A stretch of 64,000 nt of DNA from Methylosinus sp. C49 (GTDB lineage Bacteria > Pseudomonadota > Alphaproteobacteria > Rhizobiales > Beijerinckiaceae), in NCBI RefSeq assembly GCF_009936375.1, contig NZ_AP022334.1, positions 62,001 through 126,000 of the forward strand, given 5' to 3'. This document shows, piece after piece, positions 37,274 through 45,544 of this stretch. The notes below the pieces were generated by a model. That model was not told where the DNA came from, searched no databases, and saw only the letters and a program-made list of their open reading frames with translations. The translations under genes and the position numbers were made by a program. Position 1 is the stretch's first letter. Every line of letters begins with the position of its first letter.

Positions 37274-37618
37274 GGCGAGCGTTCTTGACGGCGACGCTGG
37301 GTGCGCCAGAGAAACGGCCGAGGCCGGGCGGAGTCCCGGCGTCGGCCGGGAAAGAGATTTCGTCTTTGTGAGGGAAGCGCAGCTTCGCTCTGAAAAGGGC
37401 ATGCGGAGGCATGCGCGGAAACGCATCCGCGCGCGGGAGCGCGTTGAGGAAAAAACGTCGTCAGGCTCTTGGAATGCGGTGATTATTCGCGGTGACGGCC
37501 GGCGCGCGCGAAAGCGATCGTCACCGAAGGCCGAGACGTCGCTCGCGACGGCTCGGCGAGCGCCGCCTTCGGCGCGAGTAGAGCGCGGTTCCGAATTATC
37601 GGAATTCGCCCAAGGGGA
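37274..37618. other. Gene-free stretch with a short dispersed repeat
   Basis: No gene recognised. 37368-37396 (GTGAGGGAAGCGC ... CTCTGAAAA) recurs at 39581-39609 with 25 of 29 bases equal. GC-rich, with a GAAGC/GCTTC mini-hairpin inside the repeat. Confidence 0.4.
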
Positions 37619-37888
37619 TCAGTGGATGAAGAGCTTCCCGACGATGAGGAGCTGGAAGGCGAGCAGGAAACCCATCATCCATTTGAGGACGCGGACGTCG
37701 GCTTTGGTGTCGGCGCTATCGGCCTGCAGGGAGGTTTTGACGTCGGCGATTTTAAGCTCGAGGTCGTGTTTTGCGGCCTCGACATCGACTTTGGTCGCGG
37801 CTTGGGTGTCGATCAATTCGGCGAGGGCCGAAACCTGGTCGACGGAGAAGCCGGAGGCCTGGAGTTTGAGGATGGCTGAGGCGCTCAT
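37619..37888 (-). CDS. DUF1640/CCDC90-like coiled-coil tail-anchored protein
   Basis: 89 residues. MSASAILKLQASGFSVDQVS is followed by a coiled coil (AATKVDVEAAKHDLELKIAD ...) and one C-terminal membrane helix (WMMGFLLAFQLLIVGKLF). This is the usual layout of bacterial DUF1640 proteins, found on phages, plasmids and next to toxin genes. AGGA lies 8-10 nt before the ATG at 37888. A separate transcription unit, preceded by a large hairpin. Confidence 0.78.
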   Translation of the reverse strand: MSASAILKLQASGFSVDQVSALAELIDTQAATKVDVEAAKHDLELKIADVKTSLQADSADTKADVRVLKWMMGFLLAFQLLIVGKLFIH

Positions 37889-37949
37889 AGGGGAAATCCT
37901 ATCATAGGAGTTGAGATAGAAGAAGGGGTGGAGCTGGGCAAGAGGGCGA

Positions 37950-37987
37950 GCTCTGAGCGCTGGGACCGGGAGGTCCCAGCGCTCAGA
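37950..37987. repeat. 17-bp perfect inverted repeat (hairpin)
   Basis: CTCTGAGCGCTGGGACC (37950-37966), loop GGGA, then the exact complement to 37987. It lies 83 nt after the stop of the gene at 38071-38649 on the minus strand and just upstream of the DUF1640 gene. A terminator without T-tract, a transcript-stabilising hairpin or a protein-binding palindrome are all possible. Confidence 0.8.
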
Positions 37988-38070
37988 GCGGTTCGTTTAG
38001 GATTTCGCGTCGCCCCTTTCGAGCTCGCGGATGCGGGGGGCGGGGACCTTTCGATCCCCGCCACTCTGGC

Positions 38071-38649
38071 TCAGCCGAAGGCTCCCATTTCGGCGGCGGC
38101 GGACTTGCGCTCGACGCTTTCGGTCTCGCTGTGGGCGACGTAGGGCTTCCAATCCTCGCCGGTGATTGCGAGATAGGCTTCGACGGCTCCCTCGGCGGCG
38201 GCGAGGAGGGCGTAGGCCTGCATGGCGAGATCGGCGGCGAACTGGCGAGCGCGCTGGGCCTTGGACTCGAAGCCGGCGGGGGCGTCGCGATCCTCGTCGC
38301 GGGGGTCGTTGGCGAGCTTGCTGGTGAGGGACCGGGCCTCCGTCAGCTTTTCGGAGTAGAAGCGCCCGGCTCCCTGGGCGGAAGCGACGTAGGTTCCGAC
38401 GACGCGCTGAAAGTGCATTTTGGTGGCGGTCTCGTTGAGCGCTTCGTCGAAGGCGGTCCAGGTCTTGCGGAGCAGCGTGTCGTGGGCCTCGCGGATGCCG
38501 GAGAAGTCGGGCACGGAGAGGGCAAAGGCTGCGGCGACGTTCGTCGCGATCGCGTCGTCGGGGCAGAGGAGGCGCGCGCTCTCGAGGGAGATCTGGGGAC
38601 GAGCGGGCTTATTGCGTTTCGCAGCGGACGTTTGGGGACGCTTGGTCAT
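38071..38649 (-). CDS. Conserved hypothetical helical protein
   Basis: 192 residues from ATG 38649 with AGGA ~9 nt upstream. The N-terminus is basic (TKRPQTSAAKRNKPARPQ); the rest is predominantly alpha-helical with FSGIREAHDTLLRKTWTAFD and FQRVVGTYVASAQGAGRF. The C-terminal 45 residues (AYLAITGEDWKPYVAH ... EMGAFG) are duplicated at 37136-37273. Phasin-like helical content is suggestive but I do not claim the family. Its promoter region contains the nested inverted repeats at 38806-38930. Confidence 0.65.
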   Translation of the reverse strand: MTKRPQTSAAKRNKPARPQISLESARLLCPDDAIATNVAAAFALSVPDFSGIREAHDTLLRKTWTAFDEALNETATKMHFQRVVGTYVASAQGAGRFYSEKLTEARSLTSKLANDPRDEDRDAPAGFESKAQRARQFAADLAMQAYALLAAAEGAVEAYLAITGEDWKPYVAHSETESVERKSAAAEMGAFG

Positions 38650-39770
38650 GATCGTGATCCTGATTTTCTGGGCCGGGGGTTTCGCCGGCCCGATGCCGGT
38701 TTGTTCCCCTCGGTGCGATCCCTGAAAGCCTGGCCTAGAGAGCGGGCCTGCACCCGCAGCCGGCGCCCATCGGGCGGCGGCGGAGGGCCGTAGCAAAGCG
38801 GAGGACGGCAAGACGCCAATTTTTTTGCTTGGCGATGCAAAGATGTCCGGGGCGAAGGAAAGAGGCCGGCGCTTGCGCCGGACACGAAAAGAGCGCCCCG
38901 GCATCGGCGGAAAAAAATTGGCGTCTGCCGTTGCGGGCACGGTCGGCCAGGCTTAGGGACGCACACAACCGAGGGGGCAAACCGACGCATCGGGCTCGCA
39001 TGGCGAAACTCCCCCAGAGAAATCACGCGATCTTCGCGACCGAGCGCGCTCTCCGAACGCCGCGACTGCGAGACGCATCCCGCCGACCATCGATCGACCG
39101 GAGCGCGCCGACGACTGCCGACGCGCGCGACGAACCGTCGACTGCCGCGGCCTCGGCCTCGATTGCCCGACGACCGCCCGCGGCCCATGACGCGCTCTGC
39201 AACCGGACCGCCCACGGCGCTCGACGAGACGGCCGACCCAGCACATCGGCGCGTCGGACCGACCGAGGCGCGCACTGCCGGGGTCCAGCTTTCTCGGAGA
39301 CAGCGACGAGGCTTTCACCCCGACAGCGCGCTCGCCATCGACAGCGACGAGGGCGCGCCCGCCGTGCGAGAGACCCTTGGCCTGCGCTCGCCTTCGCGCC
39401 GAGCCATGCAGGGCTACGCCCGCCGCCTGCCGGGGAGCCGTCTCGCCGATCCCAACGGCGGGATTGGCTGCCCACGGCGCCGCGAGATTGCGGCGAGCAC
39501 AAATCCGACGCCCGCTGAGCGCCCGGCCCGAGCGGCGGGATCGAAAGGCGCCCGCCTCTCCGCACGCCTGCCTCTTCATAGTGAGGGACGCGAATCTTCG
39601 TTCTGAAAACCGCAAACTGCGCAAGACCTTTGGAAGGCTAAGGATTGTTCGCGCGTCGGATCAGTTCGCGCCAAATTCGATTTCAACATTCGCGCAAATT
39701 TCGCGGAGCCTGTCGGCGGCGCGTCGGAATTCCGGCATGGGCTGGAGCGACGCGCGGCGAGGACTGCGAA
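38650..39770. other. 1.1-kb non-coding, GC-rich region before the relaxase-like gene
   Basis: No supported gene. Long open frames exist on both strands because the DNA is very GC-rich, but they consist of Arg/Ser/Ala-rich noise without ribosome sites. Inside are the nested inverted repeats (38806-38930) and the 29-bp repeat at 39581-39609. Large non-coding stretches next to relaxase genes commonly hold oriT or partition sites; no known nick site was found. Confidence 0.45.
38806..38930. repeat. Nested inverted repeats (three-level cruciform)
   Basis: Outer arms: GGCAAGACGCCAATTTTTTT (38807-38826) and AAAAAAATTGGCGTCTGCC (38911-38929), complementary except for one extra A. Middle arms: CCGGGGCG (38847-38854) and CGCCCCGG (38894-38901). 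Inner hairpin: CCGGCGC-TT-GCGCCGG (38866-38881). All three share one centre, so the whole 125 bp can fold as a single long structure. It lies ~160 bp upstream of the gene at 38649. Confidence 0.8.
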
Positions 39771-41075
39771 ATGGCGATCTTCTATCTCAATGTCATCACG
39801 GTGAGCCGGTCCATCGGGCGAAACGCAGTGGTCGCGGCGGCCTATTGCTCGCGGTCACGGCTGCGCGATTCGCGGCGGGAGACGGTCGCGGATTTTTCTA
39901 CCCTCACCGACGCCGAGCATTCGGAAATCTTGCTTCCCGCAGGCGCGCGGCCCGAGTGGTCGGATCGCGCAATCTTATGGAACGAGGTCGAGGCGGTCGA
40001 AAAGCGCGACGACGCGCAGGTTGCGCGGGAGGTGGAGATCGCGATTCCGTCCCAACTGTCGAGAGAGGACGGCGTCGCGCTCGCGTGCGAATTCTTCAAC
40101 GAACAATTCGTCGAAAGGGGGATCATTGTCGATCTGAACATTCATCGCGCGGCGGGGGCGGACGGCGTCGAACGGTCCTATGTGCAGGGGCTCTTCTCGA
40201 TGCGGGAGATCGTCGAGGAAGGCTTCGGAAAGAAGCGGACGGATTGGAAAGACGCCAAGCTCTTGTCGAAGTGGCGCGAGCGCTGGACGCTTCTGTCCAA
40301 CAAATATCTGATCGCCGCGGGCTGCGGCCAGTTGATTCGCGCCGGAGCGGATGCGGTTCGTGGGCGCGCGCTGGAACCTTTTTTCGAAGACGAAGGGATC
40401 GAGCGGCGCGCGGAAAATCTGGAAATCGCGTGGCGCAACGGCGAGCGCCTGCTCGGTGAACCCGAGCTGGCGCTGAGGGCGTTGACCCATGCGAGCGCCA
40501 GCTTCTCGCGCCGCGAGATGATCGCATTCGTGAGCAAGCACACTGCAGGCAAAGAGCAATTCGAAACGGCGCTGGCGCGCGTCGAATGTTCGGTCGAGCT
40601 GGTGCGGCTCGCCGGCGGCGAGAGTTTCAGCACGCGCAGCCTCGCAGCGACCGTGCAATGCAGAAATGATGAATCCATGAGTGGTTCCGACGCCTTAGGC
40701 GAGGTGAGCGCGACGGAGACGAGCCGCTCGCTGGAGGAGGCGATCGCGCAATGGGAGCGCGCGGGCCTGCGGCTTCGTGGAGTGGGCTTGACATATGAGA
40801 CCGCGAAGGCGTTCGAGAAGCGATCGGGCATCAAGAGCGTCGGTGTTCACGGCCTTCTCGGGCGGTGGAAGAAGAAGCAGGATCGGCTGGCGGCGACGGA
40901 CGTGCTGGTCGTGAATGACGCCAAAGGCTTGAGCGCGCGGCAGAAGGAATGGATGTTGCGTGCGACGCGCGCGGCGCGGGCGAAGCTGGTGTTGATCGAC
41001 GGGATCCAACTTGTCGAAATCGACGGCGGCGCGACCGGACTAAGCCCGGAAGAAATGACGGCCGTGAGCGGTTGA
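39771..41075 (+). CDS. Catalytically degenerate MobQ/TraA-type relaxase-helicase homologue
   Basis: 434 residues from ATG 39771 (GAGGA 8 nt before). The N-terminal 200 residues follow MobA/MobL-TraA relaxases closely: MAIFYLNVITVSRSIGRNAV, AAAYCSRSRLRD, EKRDDAQVAREVEIAIP, FGKKRTDWKDAK. But the metal-binding H-x-H of 'PHAHVMLTMR' is replaced by SYVQGLFSMR (Tyr137, Gln139). The C-terminal half resembles the RecD-like part of TraA, yet the Walker A region is missing and Walker B 'IDEAGM' is VNDAKG (Asn382-Asp383). It is far shorter than TraA (~1,000 aa). The frame is intact, so it is a candidate pseudo-enzyme rather than a broken gene. Confidence 0.8.
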   Translation: MAIFYLNVITVSRSIGRNAVVAAAYCSRSRLRDSRRETVADFSTLTDAEHSEILLPAGARPEWSDRAILWNEVEAVEKRDDAQVAREVEIAIPSQLSREDGVALACEFFNEQFVERGIIVDLNIHRAAGADGVERSYVQGLFSMREIVEEGFGKKRTDWKDAKLLSKWRERWTLLSNKYLIAAGCGQLIRAGADAVRGRALEPFFEDEGIERRAENLEIAWRNGERLLGEPELALRALTHASASFSRREMIAFVSKHTAGKEQFETALARVECSVELVRLAGGESFSTRSLAATVQCRNDESMSGSDALGEVSATETSRSLEEAIAQWERAGLRLRGVGLTYETAKAFEKRSGIKSVGVHGLLGRWKKKQDRLAATDVLVVNDAKGLSARQKEWMLRATRAARAKLVLIDGIQLVEIDGGATGLSPEEMTAVSG

Positions 41076-41153
41076 CGCCTGTCGAGCCGGATACACATCC
41101 GTCGATCGGAGGCCATTGTCAGTGCAAGAATAGGCATTTGGAGAGAAGCATCG

Positions 41154-41411
41154 ATGAACGCCCGCATTAAATTGACCGATGTCGATCGCCCGCGAGAACC
41201 GCTCGAGGTCGAGGTGGTGGAGTCGAACGCGCGCACGATGATCGTGGCGGTTCCTGGAACGATCATGGAATTTCAGTTGCGACGTTCGCAGGATGGCGCG
41301 TCATTCGAGGGCGCGAACGGCGGGCGGTATTTCCGCTACGATCCGAGCGCGGCCACGTCGCGGGAGAAAACGAGCGCGGCGTCGACGCGGAGAAAAGTCG
41401 CCGCCGTGTGA
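41154..41411 (+). CDS. Small hypothetical protein
   Basis: 85 residues with a good GGAGA ~10 nt before the ATG. Beta-rich start (LEVEVVESNARTMIVAVPGT, IMEFQLRRSQDG) followed by GGRYFRYDP and a basic Ser/Thr/Lys tail. No known domain. It follows the relaxase-like gene by 78 nt on the same strand and may be co-transcribed. Confidence 0.6.
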   Translation: MNARIKLTDVDRPREPLEVEVVESNARTMIVAVPGTIMEFQLRRSQDGASFEGANGGRYFRYDPSAATSREKTSAASTRRKVAAV

Positions 41412-41490
41412 CTTGTCCTCTTATATTCAATAAGTTGTCGTTGCATCTCAACTCTGCGTCTGATTTGATGAAACGATCAGCGACCGGAGA

Positions 41491-42078
41491 GTGGCCACGC
41501 GCAGCGAATTGACGCCCGGCATGACGAATGTCGTGCGCTTTCCGATCGAGCGGCGGGCAAAACCGTCGATAGAGCTCGTGCGCGATATCGCACCGGATTC
41601 GCGAGAAGTCTCCTTGGTGATCGAGTCGTTCGGATTCGACGACGACATCGATGACGTTCGCGACGCGGCCGATCGAAAAATGACGGAATTCATCACCGTT
41701 ACGGTGTGTCGCGAGCCTGGCGCGCAGCGGCGGGCGGAGCTCGACCTCCTGCTGCAGCCGATCGTCGAACGCGCGGTGTCGCTGTGCCGCGACGCGCATG
41801 ACGCCTCGCTGGCCGCAGTGAAGACGCAGCGCCTGGTGGTCGAGGCGCAGTCGGAAGGCGCCTATTGGCTGACGCCCCTCAGCGAACGGGCCTCGGCGCA
41901 GACCTTCTACGCCGCGCGACTGCTGGTCGACGCGCATGTGGCGTGTCAGCGCGCGGCGGGCGCGTCGCGCGCGATCGAGATCGCGAAGCGCGGCGAGACC
42001 TGGGCGCCGTTCGACTTGCACGCGGAAGCACTCGCGATGTGCGACGACGAGCTCGCGGCGAGGGAGTCGAATCGTTGA
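41491..42078 (+). CDS. Hypothetical protein downstream of the relaxase homologue
   Basis: About 195 residues from GTG 41491, or 185 from ATG 41521 (NVVRFPIERR); neither has a well-spaced ribosome site. The first third is acidic (FGFDDDIDDVRDAADRKM), the rest helical (ELDLLLQPIVERAVSLCRDA, ASAQTFYAARLLVDAHVACQ). No domain recognised. Confidence 0.55.
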   Translation: MATRSELTPGMTNVVRFPIERRAKPSIELVRDIAPDSREVSLVIESFGFDDDIDDVRDAADRKMTEFITVTVCREPGAQRRAELDLLLQPIVERAVSLCRDAHDASLAAVKTQRLVVEAQSEGAYWLTPLSERASAQTFYAARLLVDAHVACQRAAGASRAIEIAKRGETWAPFDLHAEALAMCDDELAARESNR

Positions 42079-42148
42079 AGCGCTCGCGACCAGGGCGCAC
42101 AAAAATAGAGACGAGGAAAGGCGTCGAGCCTTCCCTGCGGCCGATCTA

Positions 42149-42571
42149 TCAATAGGGAATGGCGTCACCCGGACCGGCAGACGCGGTCCTTTGCCGGCGC
42201 CCGAAGGAGTCGTCCCGCGCATCGGCGTCGCGGTGCTCGCTGTCGCGATTTTCGGCGGCTTGCGCGAGGCGCGAAAAATCGTTGCAGATGAGATCGACGG
42301 TGAAGACGCGCTCGCCATCGTCGCGCTCATAGCTGTTCTGGCGGACGCGGCCGCGTGCGTGAACGAGGTCGCCTTTGCCGATATGTTTTTCGATGTGTCG
42401 AACGATCGAGGTGGAGAAGACGACCACCTCATTCCAGTGCGGGTCGTCCCGCCACTCTCCGCCCTCGTCCTTGTAGGAGTAGTTGGACGCGCTGGTCACA
42501 TGCGTGGTGGAGCCGACCTTCTTGATCACGCCGACGCGTCCGATGAGCTGAAACTCTGCTATGTTTTTCAT
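42149..42571 (-). CDS. ssb: Single-stranded DNA-binding protein (SSB)
   Basis: 140 residues. The OB-fold reads MKNIAEFQLIGRVGVIKKVG, HWNEVVVFSTSIVRHIEKHI, KGDLVHARGRVRQNSYER, VDLICNDFSRL. A short disordered linker leads to the tip GDAIPY, which keeps the Pro and an aromatic but has lost most of the acidic residues of the canonical DDDIPF, so contacts with host replication partners may be weaker. GGAGA lies 6 nt before the ATG. This is the plasmid-type SSB of the accessory region. Confidence 0.9.
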   Translation of the reverse strand: MKNIAEFQLIGRVGVIKKVGSTTHVTSASNYSYKDEGGEWRDDPHWNEVVVFSTSIVRHIEKHIGKGDLVHARGRVRQNSYERDDGERVFTVDLICNDFSRLAQAAENRDSEHRDADARDDSFGRRQRTASAGPGDAIPY

Positions 42572-43099
42572 GTCTCTTCTCCGAGCGGGGCCGCAGCTCG
42601 ATGCACGGCGTTCACGAACAGCCGGAAAGGCGATCCGGAGCCTCCGGCCGCAAGGACGGAGGTCGAGCTTCAGCGCTGAGCTCCTGGAGACGCTGAATTT
42701 TGTGGCGCGAGGAATGTCTGCGCCGCCCCGCCGTTGGAGGCGAGGCGGCGCGGACAGGGGAAAATTCTGTGGCGCCTGGAGCCGAAGGACTCGACGACGG
42801 CTGTAGAAGGCCGACGTGCAATCGGGCTTTACGGCTTCGCGCTCGATTTCGATTCTTCATTCCTCTCTTTTTTTAAAATCTACGATCGCCCAAGCGCACG
42901 CGGGAGGACGAGGCCGCGGAGCGCCTGCAGGGGCGACGACCGGTCTCCGCTACCGGGAGCCCTTCGCTATCGAAGATCGCCAAAAGCGCATCGACGAAAC
43001 GCAGCCGAAAGATTCGCGACGATGATTTCGTGGTTGACAGGAATTTCACATTCGCACTGTTGCGAGCAATGTTGAGAGCCTTCTGCAAAAGGAGGTCTC
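42572..43099. other. Divergent promoter region with hairpins
   Basis: 528 bp between ssb and the amidase-like gene without a supported gene. Near the ssb start there are GC-rich inverted repeats (GCCGGA/TCCGGC at 42621-42648, TCAGCG/CGCTGA after it). The right half is less GC-rich. It must hold both promoters. Confidence 0.4.
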
Positions 43100-43786
43100 A
43101 TGTTGCGAAAGATGAATGTGTCCCCTCCGCGCGACGGCGGTGGAGGAAACGGTGAGCGGCGCGATCGGCGCGTCGACTCATGCCGATTGATCGTGGCGGC
43201 GCTGGCGGCGATCGCTGGATGGCCGCTCTTGGGGAAGGCGCCGGCAAGCGCCGATCCGACTCCCGTCGTCGAACGCGGATTGCCCGCTGCGGTTATCCCG
43301 ACCTATCGCGAGAAAGGAGCGCCGAATTTCAGCTATCCGACCGGCGGGTCGGAGACGGGTGGCGGGAACGGAGGCGGAGGAGGGAATGGCGGAGGCCACG
43401 GCTATAACGGCGACGGTGGAATCGGCCCCGGCACGATCGCGACCGACTACAGTCACTACAATGGCCAGAGCGTCGGAAGCGGACAGTGCGTCGCGCTGGC
43501 GCAGGCGACGTCGGATGTCGGCCTCACATCGACCTGGGTTCCCGGAGAACAAGTTCAGGGTGCCAGCGACATTGCAACGGGGACCGTGATCGCGACATTC
43601 GGCGAAGATGGAACCTACACGAATACGCCGGGCCAAAGCCACACTGCGATATACCTTGGCCAGAACGACCAAGGCATTCAAGTGATGGATCAGTGGAGCG
43701 GTCAACCGGCGCACTATCGAACGATCCCTTGGACAACGAGCAACCAGTATGAATCAGGGAGCCAATTCTATGTCGTATCTCACTAA
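43100..43786 (+). CDS. Secreted BPSL0067-type cysteine amidase-like protein
   Basis: 228 residues with AAAGGAGG 5 nt before the ATG. A long n-region then a signal helix (LIVAALAAIAGWPLLGKAPA SADP), a glycine-rich linker (~90-115), and a C-terminal domain with SGQCVALAQ (Cys130), TSTWVPGEQV and SHTAIYLGQ (His181) followed by DQWSGQ. This Cys...His order matches BPSL0067/CHAP-like papain-fold proteins, some of which are peptidoglycan amidases delivered between bacteria. It overlaps by 17 nt the next gene, a small secreted protein that may be its inhibitor. Confidence 0.65.
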   Translation: MLRKMNVSPPRDGGGGNGERRDRRVDSCRLIVAALAAIAGWPLLGKAPASADPTPVVERGLPAAVIPTYREKGAPNFSYPTGGSETGGGNGGGGGNGGGHGYNGDGGIGPGTIATDYSHYNGQSVGSGQCVALAQATSDVGLTSTWVPGEQVQGASDIATGTVIATFGEDGTYTNTPGQSHTAIYLGQNDQGIQVMDQWSGQPAHYRTIPWTTSNQYESGSQFYVVSH

Positions 43787-44108
43787 GCCGCTCGCGGTTG
43801 GTCTCGCGCTCCTGTTTAGCCACCAGGCGCACGCAGCGTCATTGTGCAAGGCCGGGCTGTCGGGGATCACGCTCATCGAAGGGAATTTCGATCCGCCTGC
43901 GTCGATGACGCCGGATACGGAGCGTTTCAAGCCTGGAGGTCGATGGCCGGATGACTTGATCGAGCAGGGCTGGTACAATCTGAGAAAAGTCCATGCCCCG
44001 CTGAGATTGGTGTGCCGATACAAGGATGGCAAGCAGGAGACTCTGCTCCTTCCCAATGGAACCGACGCCTGTGTGTTGAAGCCCGGGCTCATAGTCAATT
44101 GTAAGTGA
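43770..44108 (+). CDS. Small secreted protein, candidate immunity partner (STY0301-like)
   Basis: 112 residues from ATG 43770 with GGGAG 8 nt upstream. Signal peptide ending SHQAHA; the mature part has four cysteines (SLCKAG, RLVCRYK, DACVLK, IVNCK) that could form two disulfides. RWPDDLIEQGWYNLRKV and LVCRYKDG recall STY0301-family proteins. Overlap with the amidase-like gene makes an effector/inhibitor pair plausible, with the inhibitor protecting the producing cell's own wall; this is inference from layout. Confidence 0.6.
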   Translation: MSYLTKPLAVGLALLFSHQAHAASLCKAGLSGITLIEGNFDPPASMTPDTERFKPGGRWPDDLIEQGWYNLRKVHAPLRLVCRYKDGKQETLLLPNGTDACVLKPGLIVNCK

Positions 44109-44332
44109 GAGCCAGCAGTGTAGCCGGGCGTTCCCCCGGCGAACGATGATGCGGATCGCGACCGGGAAATACGACGCATTCCCCGGTCGCGCGAACTTTT
44201 TCGTGGCGAGCGGACGCTTTTTCGATCGAGCAAAACTTTCCTCGAACGGCTGACTCCCTATTCGCGCAAGTGGACCGCAACATTGCAATGCGGACGACGT
44301 TTGAACGGCCGCCTGCAATTCGGGAGGCCTTC

Positions 44333-44683
44333 ATGAATAGAGAATCATCGTCGCCGCAGATTCATCCGAACGCAAATCGGGCTTCGAATGCACTGGTCGC
44401 ATTCTTTGCCGACGCCATTACGATAGGGATCGGAGCGGGCGCGCTGGGAGGCGCTGTCGCCGGCACTGTCGTGCTTCTGTTGGACGGTTCGAGCGCCATT
44501 CGAGAGCGCGTGTCCAACGCGCCGATGACTCATTCGGCTTCGCGCGTGAGCGACGATTTGGCGCGACTGTTCGAGAGAAGTGCGAGGGAGCGAAGCGAAG
44601 CTTCGGAATCCCAGGTCGCCGGCATGAATCTGTCGCAACAGGAGCGGACGGCGCCGCGCTTGAGCTTTCTAAGCGATGAATGA
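44333..44683 (+). CDS. Small membrane protein, hypothetical
   Basis: 116 residues from ATG 44333 with GGGAGG 5 nt before it. One or two glycine-rich membrane helices (ALVAFFADAITIGIGAGALG, GAVAGTVVLLL) then a soluble charged tail. No family recognised. It lies alone on the plus strand after the amidase pair. Confidence 0.55.
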   Translation: MNRESSSPQIHPNANRASNALVAFFADAITIGIGAGALGGAVAGTVVLLLDGSSAIRERVSNAPMTHSASRVSDDLARLFERSARERSEASESQVAGMNLSQQERTAPRLSFLSDE

Positions 44684-44804
44684 ACGCGGGAGCACCTTAC
44701 CCTCGCAAGCGGAGAGTGGCGCTGCGAGCGAGCGCAGTCTCGACACACTCCGGCGCCATCTGCGTCCGATTTTCGTCGCGGGCGCCAATGCCGGACATAA
44801 CCCA

Positions 44805-45212
44805 TTACGCGGCGATGGGTCGAAGCCGTAACTTGCGCTCAGACAACCGCGGCAGAGACGGATATTTGGTCGCTTGCTTGCACATGCCGAGATCGTCGTG
44901 AAGGATCAGGGTGCGCACCGCGATATTGCGAATGCGCCCGTCACGGAGGGACCGCACGAGAGCGACATCGGAGCGGCCGCTCACAAAGACGTCCTCCCAT
45001 TTGCCGGTGGCGACGCTGCGGCGAGAGGCGGCGACGACACCGTTCAAGAACGCGAGAACGATCCAAGGATTACGGCACATCGGCGCGCCGCGATATCGGT
45101 CGCGCCAATATGAGTCATTCTGCAGATAGTAGATGGAACCGACGGCGATCACGCCGACGCCCTTCGGATTATCGCCGCCTTGACGGCGCTGTGCATAATA
45201 CCGTCGAATCAT
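44805..45212 (-). CDS. Hypothetical protein at the end of the minus-strand array
   Basis: 135 residues; GGAG 7 nt before ATG 45212. Mixed alpha/beta with IYYLQNDSYWRDRYRGAPMC, IVLAFLNGVV and VRTLILHDDLGMC. Two cysteines, no membrane helix of full length. Unknown. Confidence 0.6.
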   Translation of the reverse strand: MIRRYYAQRRQGGDNPKGVGVIAVGSIYYLQNDSYWRDRYRGAPMCRNPWIVLAFLNGVVAASRRSVATGKWEDVFVSGRSDVALVRSLRDGRIRNIAVRTLILHDDLGMCKQATKYPSLPRLSERKLRLRPIAA

Positions 45213-45243
45213 TTCGGATCTCCAAAGCAGAAGGCGTGTTGCG

Positions 45244-45468
45244 TCAGTCCGCCCAGGCGGCGACGCGGAGAACGGAACCGTCTTTGAAAGCGCCCCTAAC
45301 GCCGACGAGCGCCCGAATTCGTTGGATCGCCACATTCGCGTCGCGGCGGTCGAGGTAGGACGCTTCATAGAGTTCGTAGGCTTCCGTCCTCGGCTGAGGA
45401 CGGGGCGATCGGCTATTGGTCAGGGAGTCGATGCGCCAGCTCCCATCCTGGAATTGAAACGCGTACAT
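45244..45468 (-). CDS. Small hypothetical protein (74 aa)
   Basis: Starts at ATG 45468 with GGGAGG 7 nt upstream. MYAFQFQDGSWRIDSL is followed by an aromatic/charged middle and DRRDANVAIQRIRALVG. It sits between the ParB-like gene (76 nt after its stop) and the 135-aa gene (31 nt before its start), so the three are probably one transcript. Confidence 0.6.
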   Translation of the reverse strand: MYAFQFQDGSWRIDSLTNSRSPRPQPRTEAYELYEASYLDRRDANVAIQRIRALVGVRGAFKDGSVLRVAAWAD

Positions 45469-45544
45469 GGTCGGACCTCCCATCCTCGGCGACTGGCTCC
45501 CCTTGGACACGGCCGGCGTCGAGCCGGCCGCGCCATCGCCGCTC

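Noticed and set aside
38829-39624. Several 150-230-codon frames on both strands
   Set aside because: Composition is Arg/Ser/Ala/Pro noise, frames overlap on both strands, and no ribosome site or domain is present.
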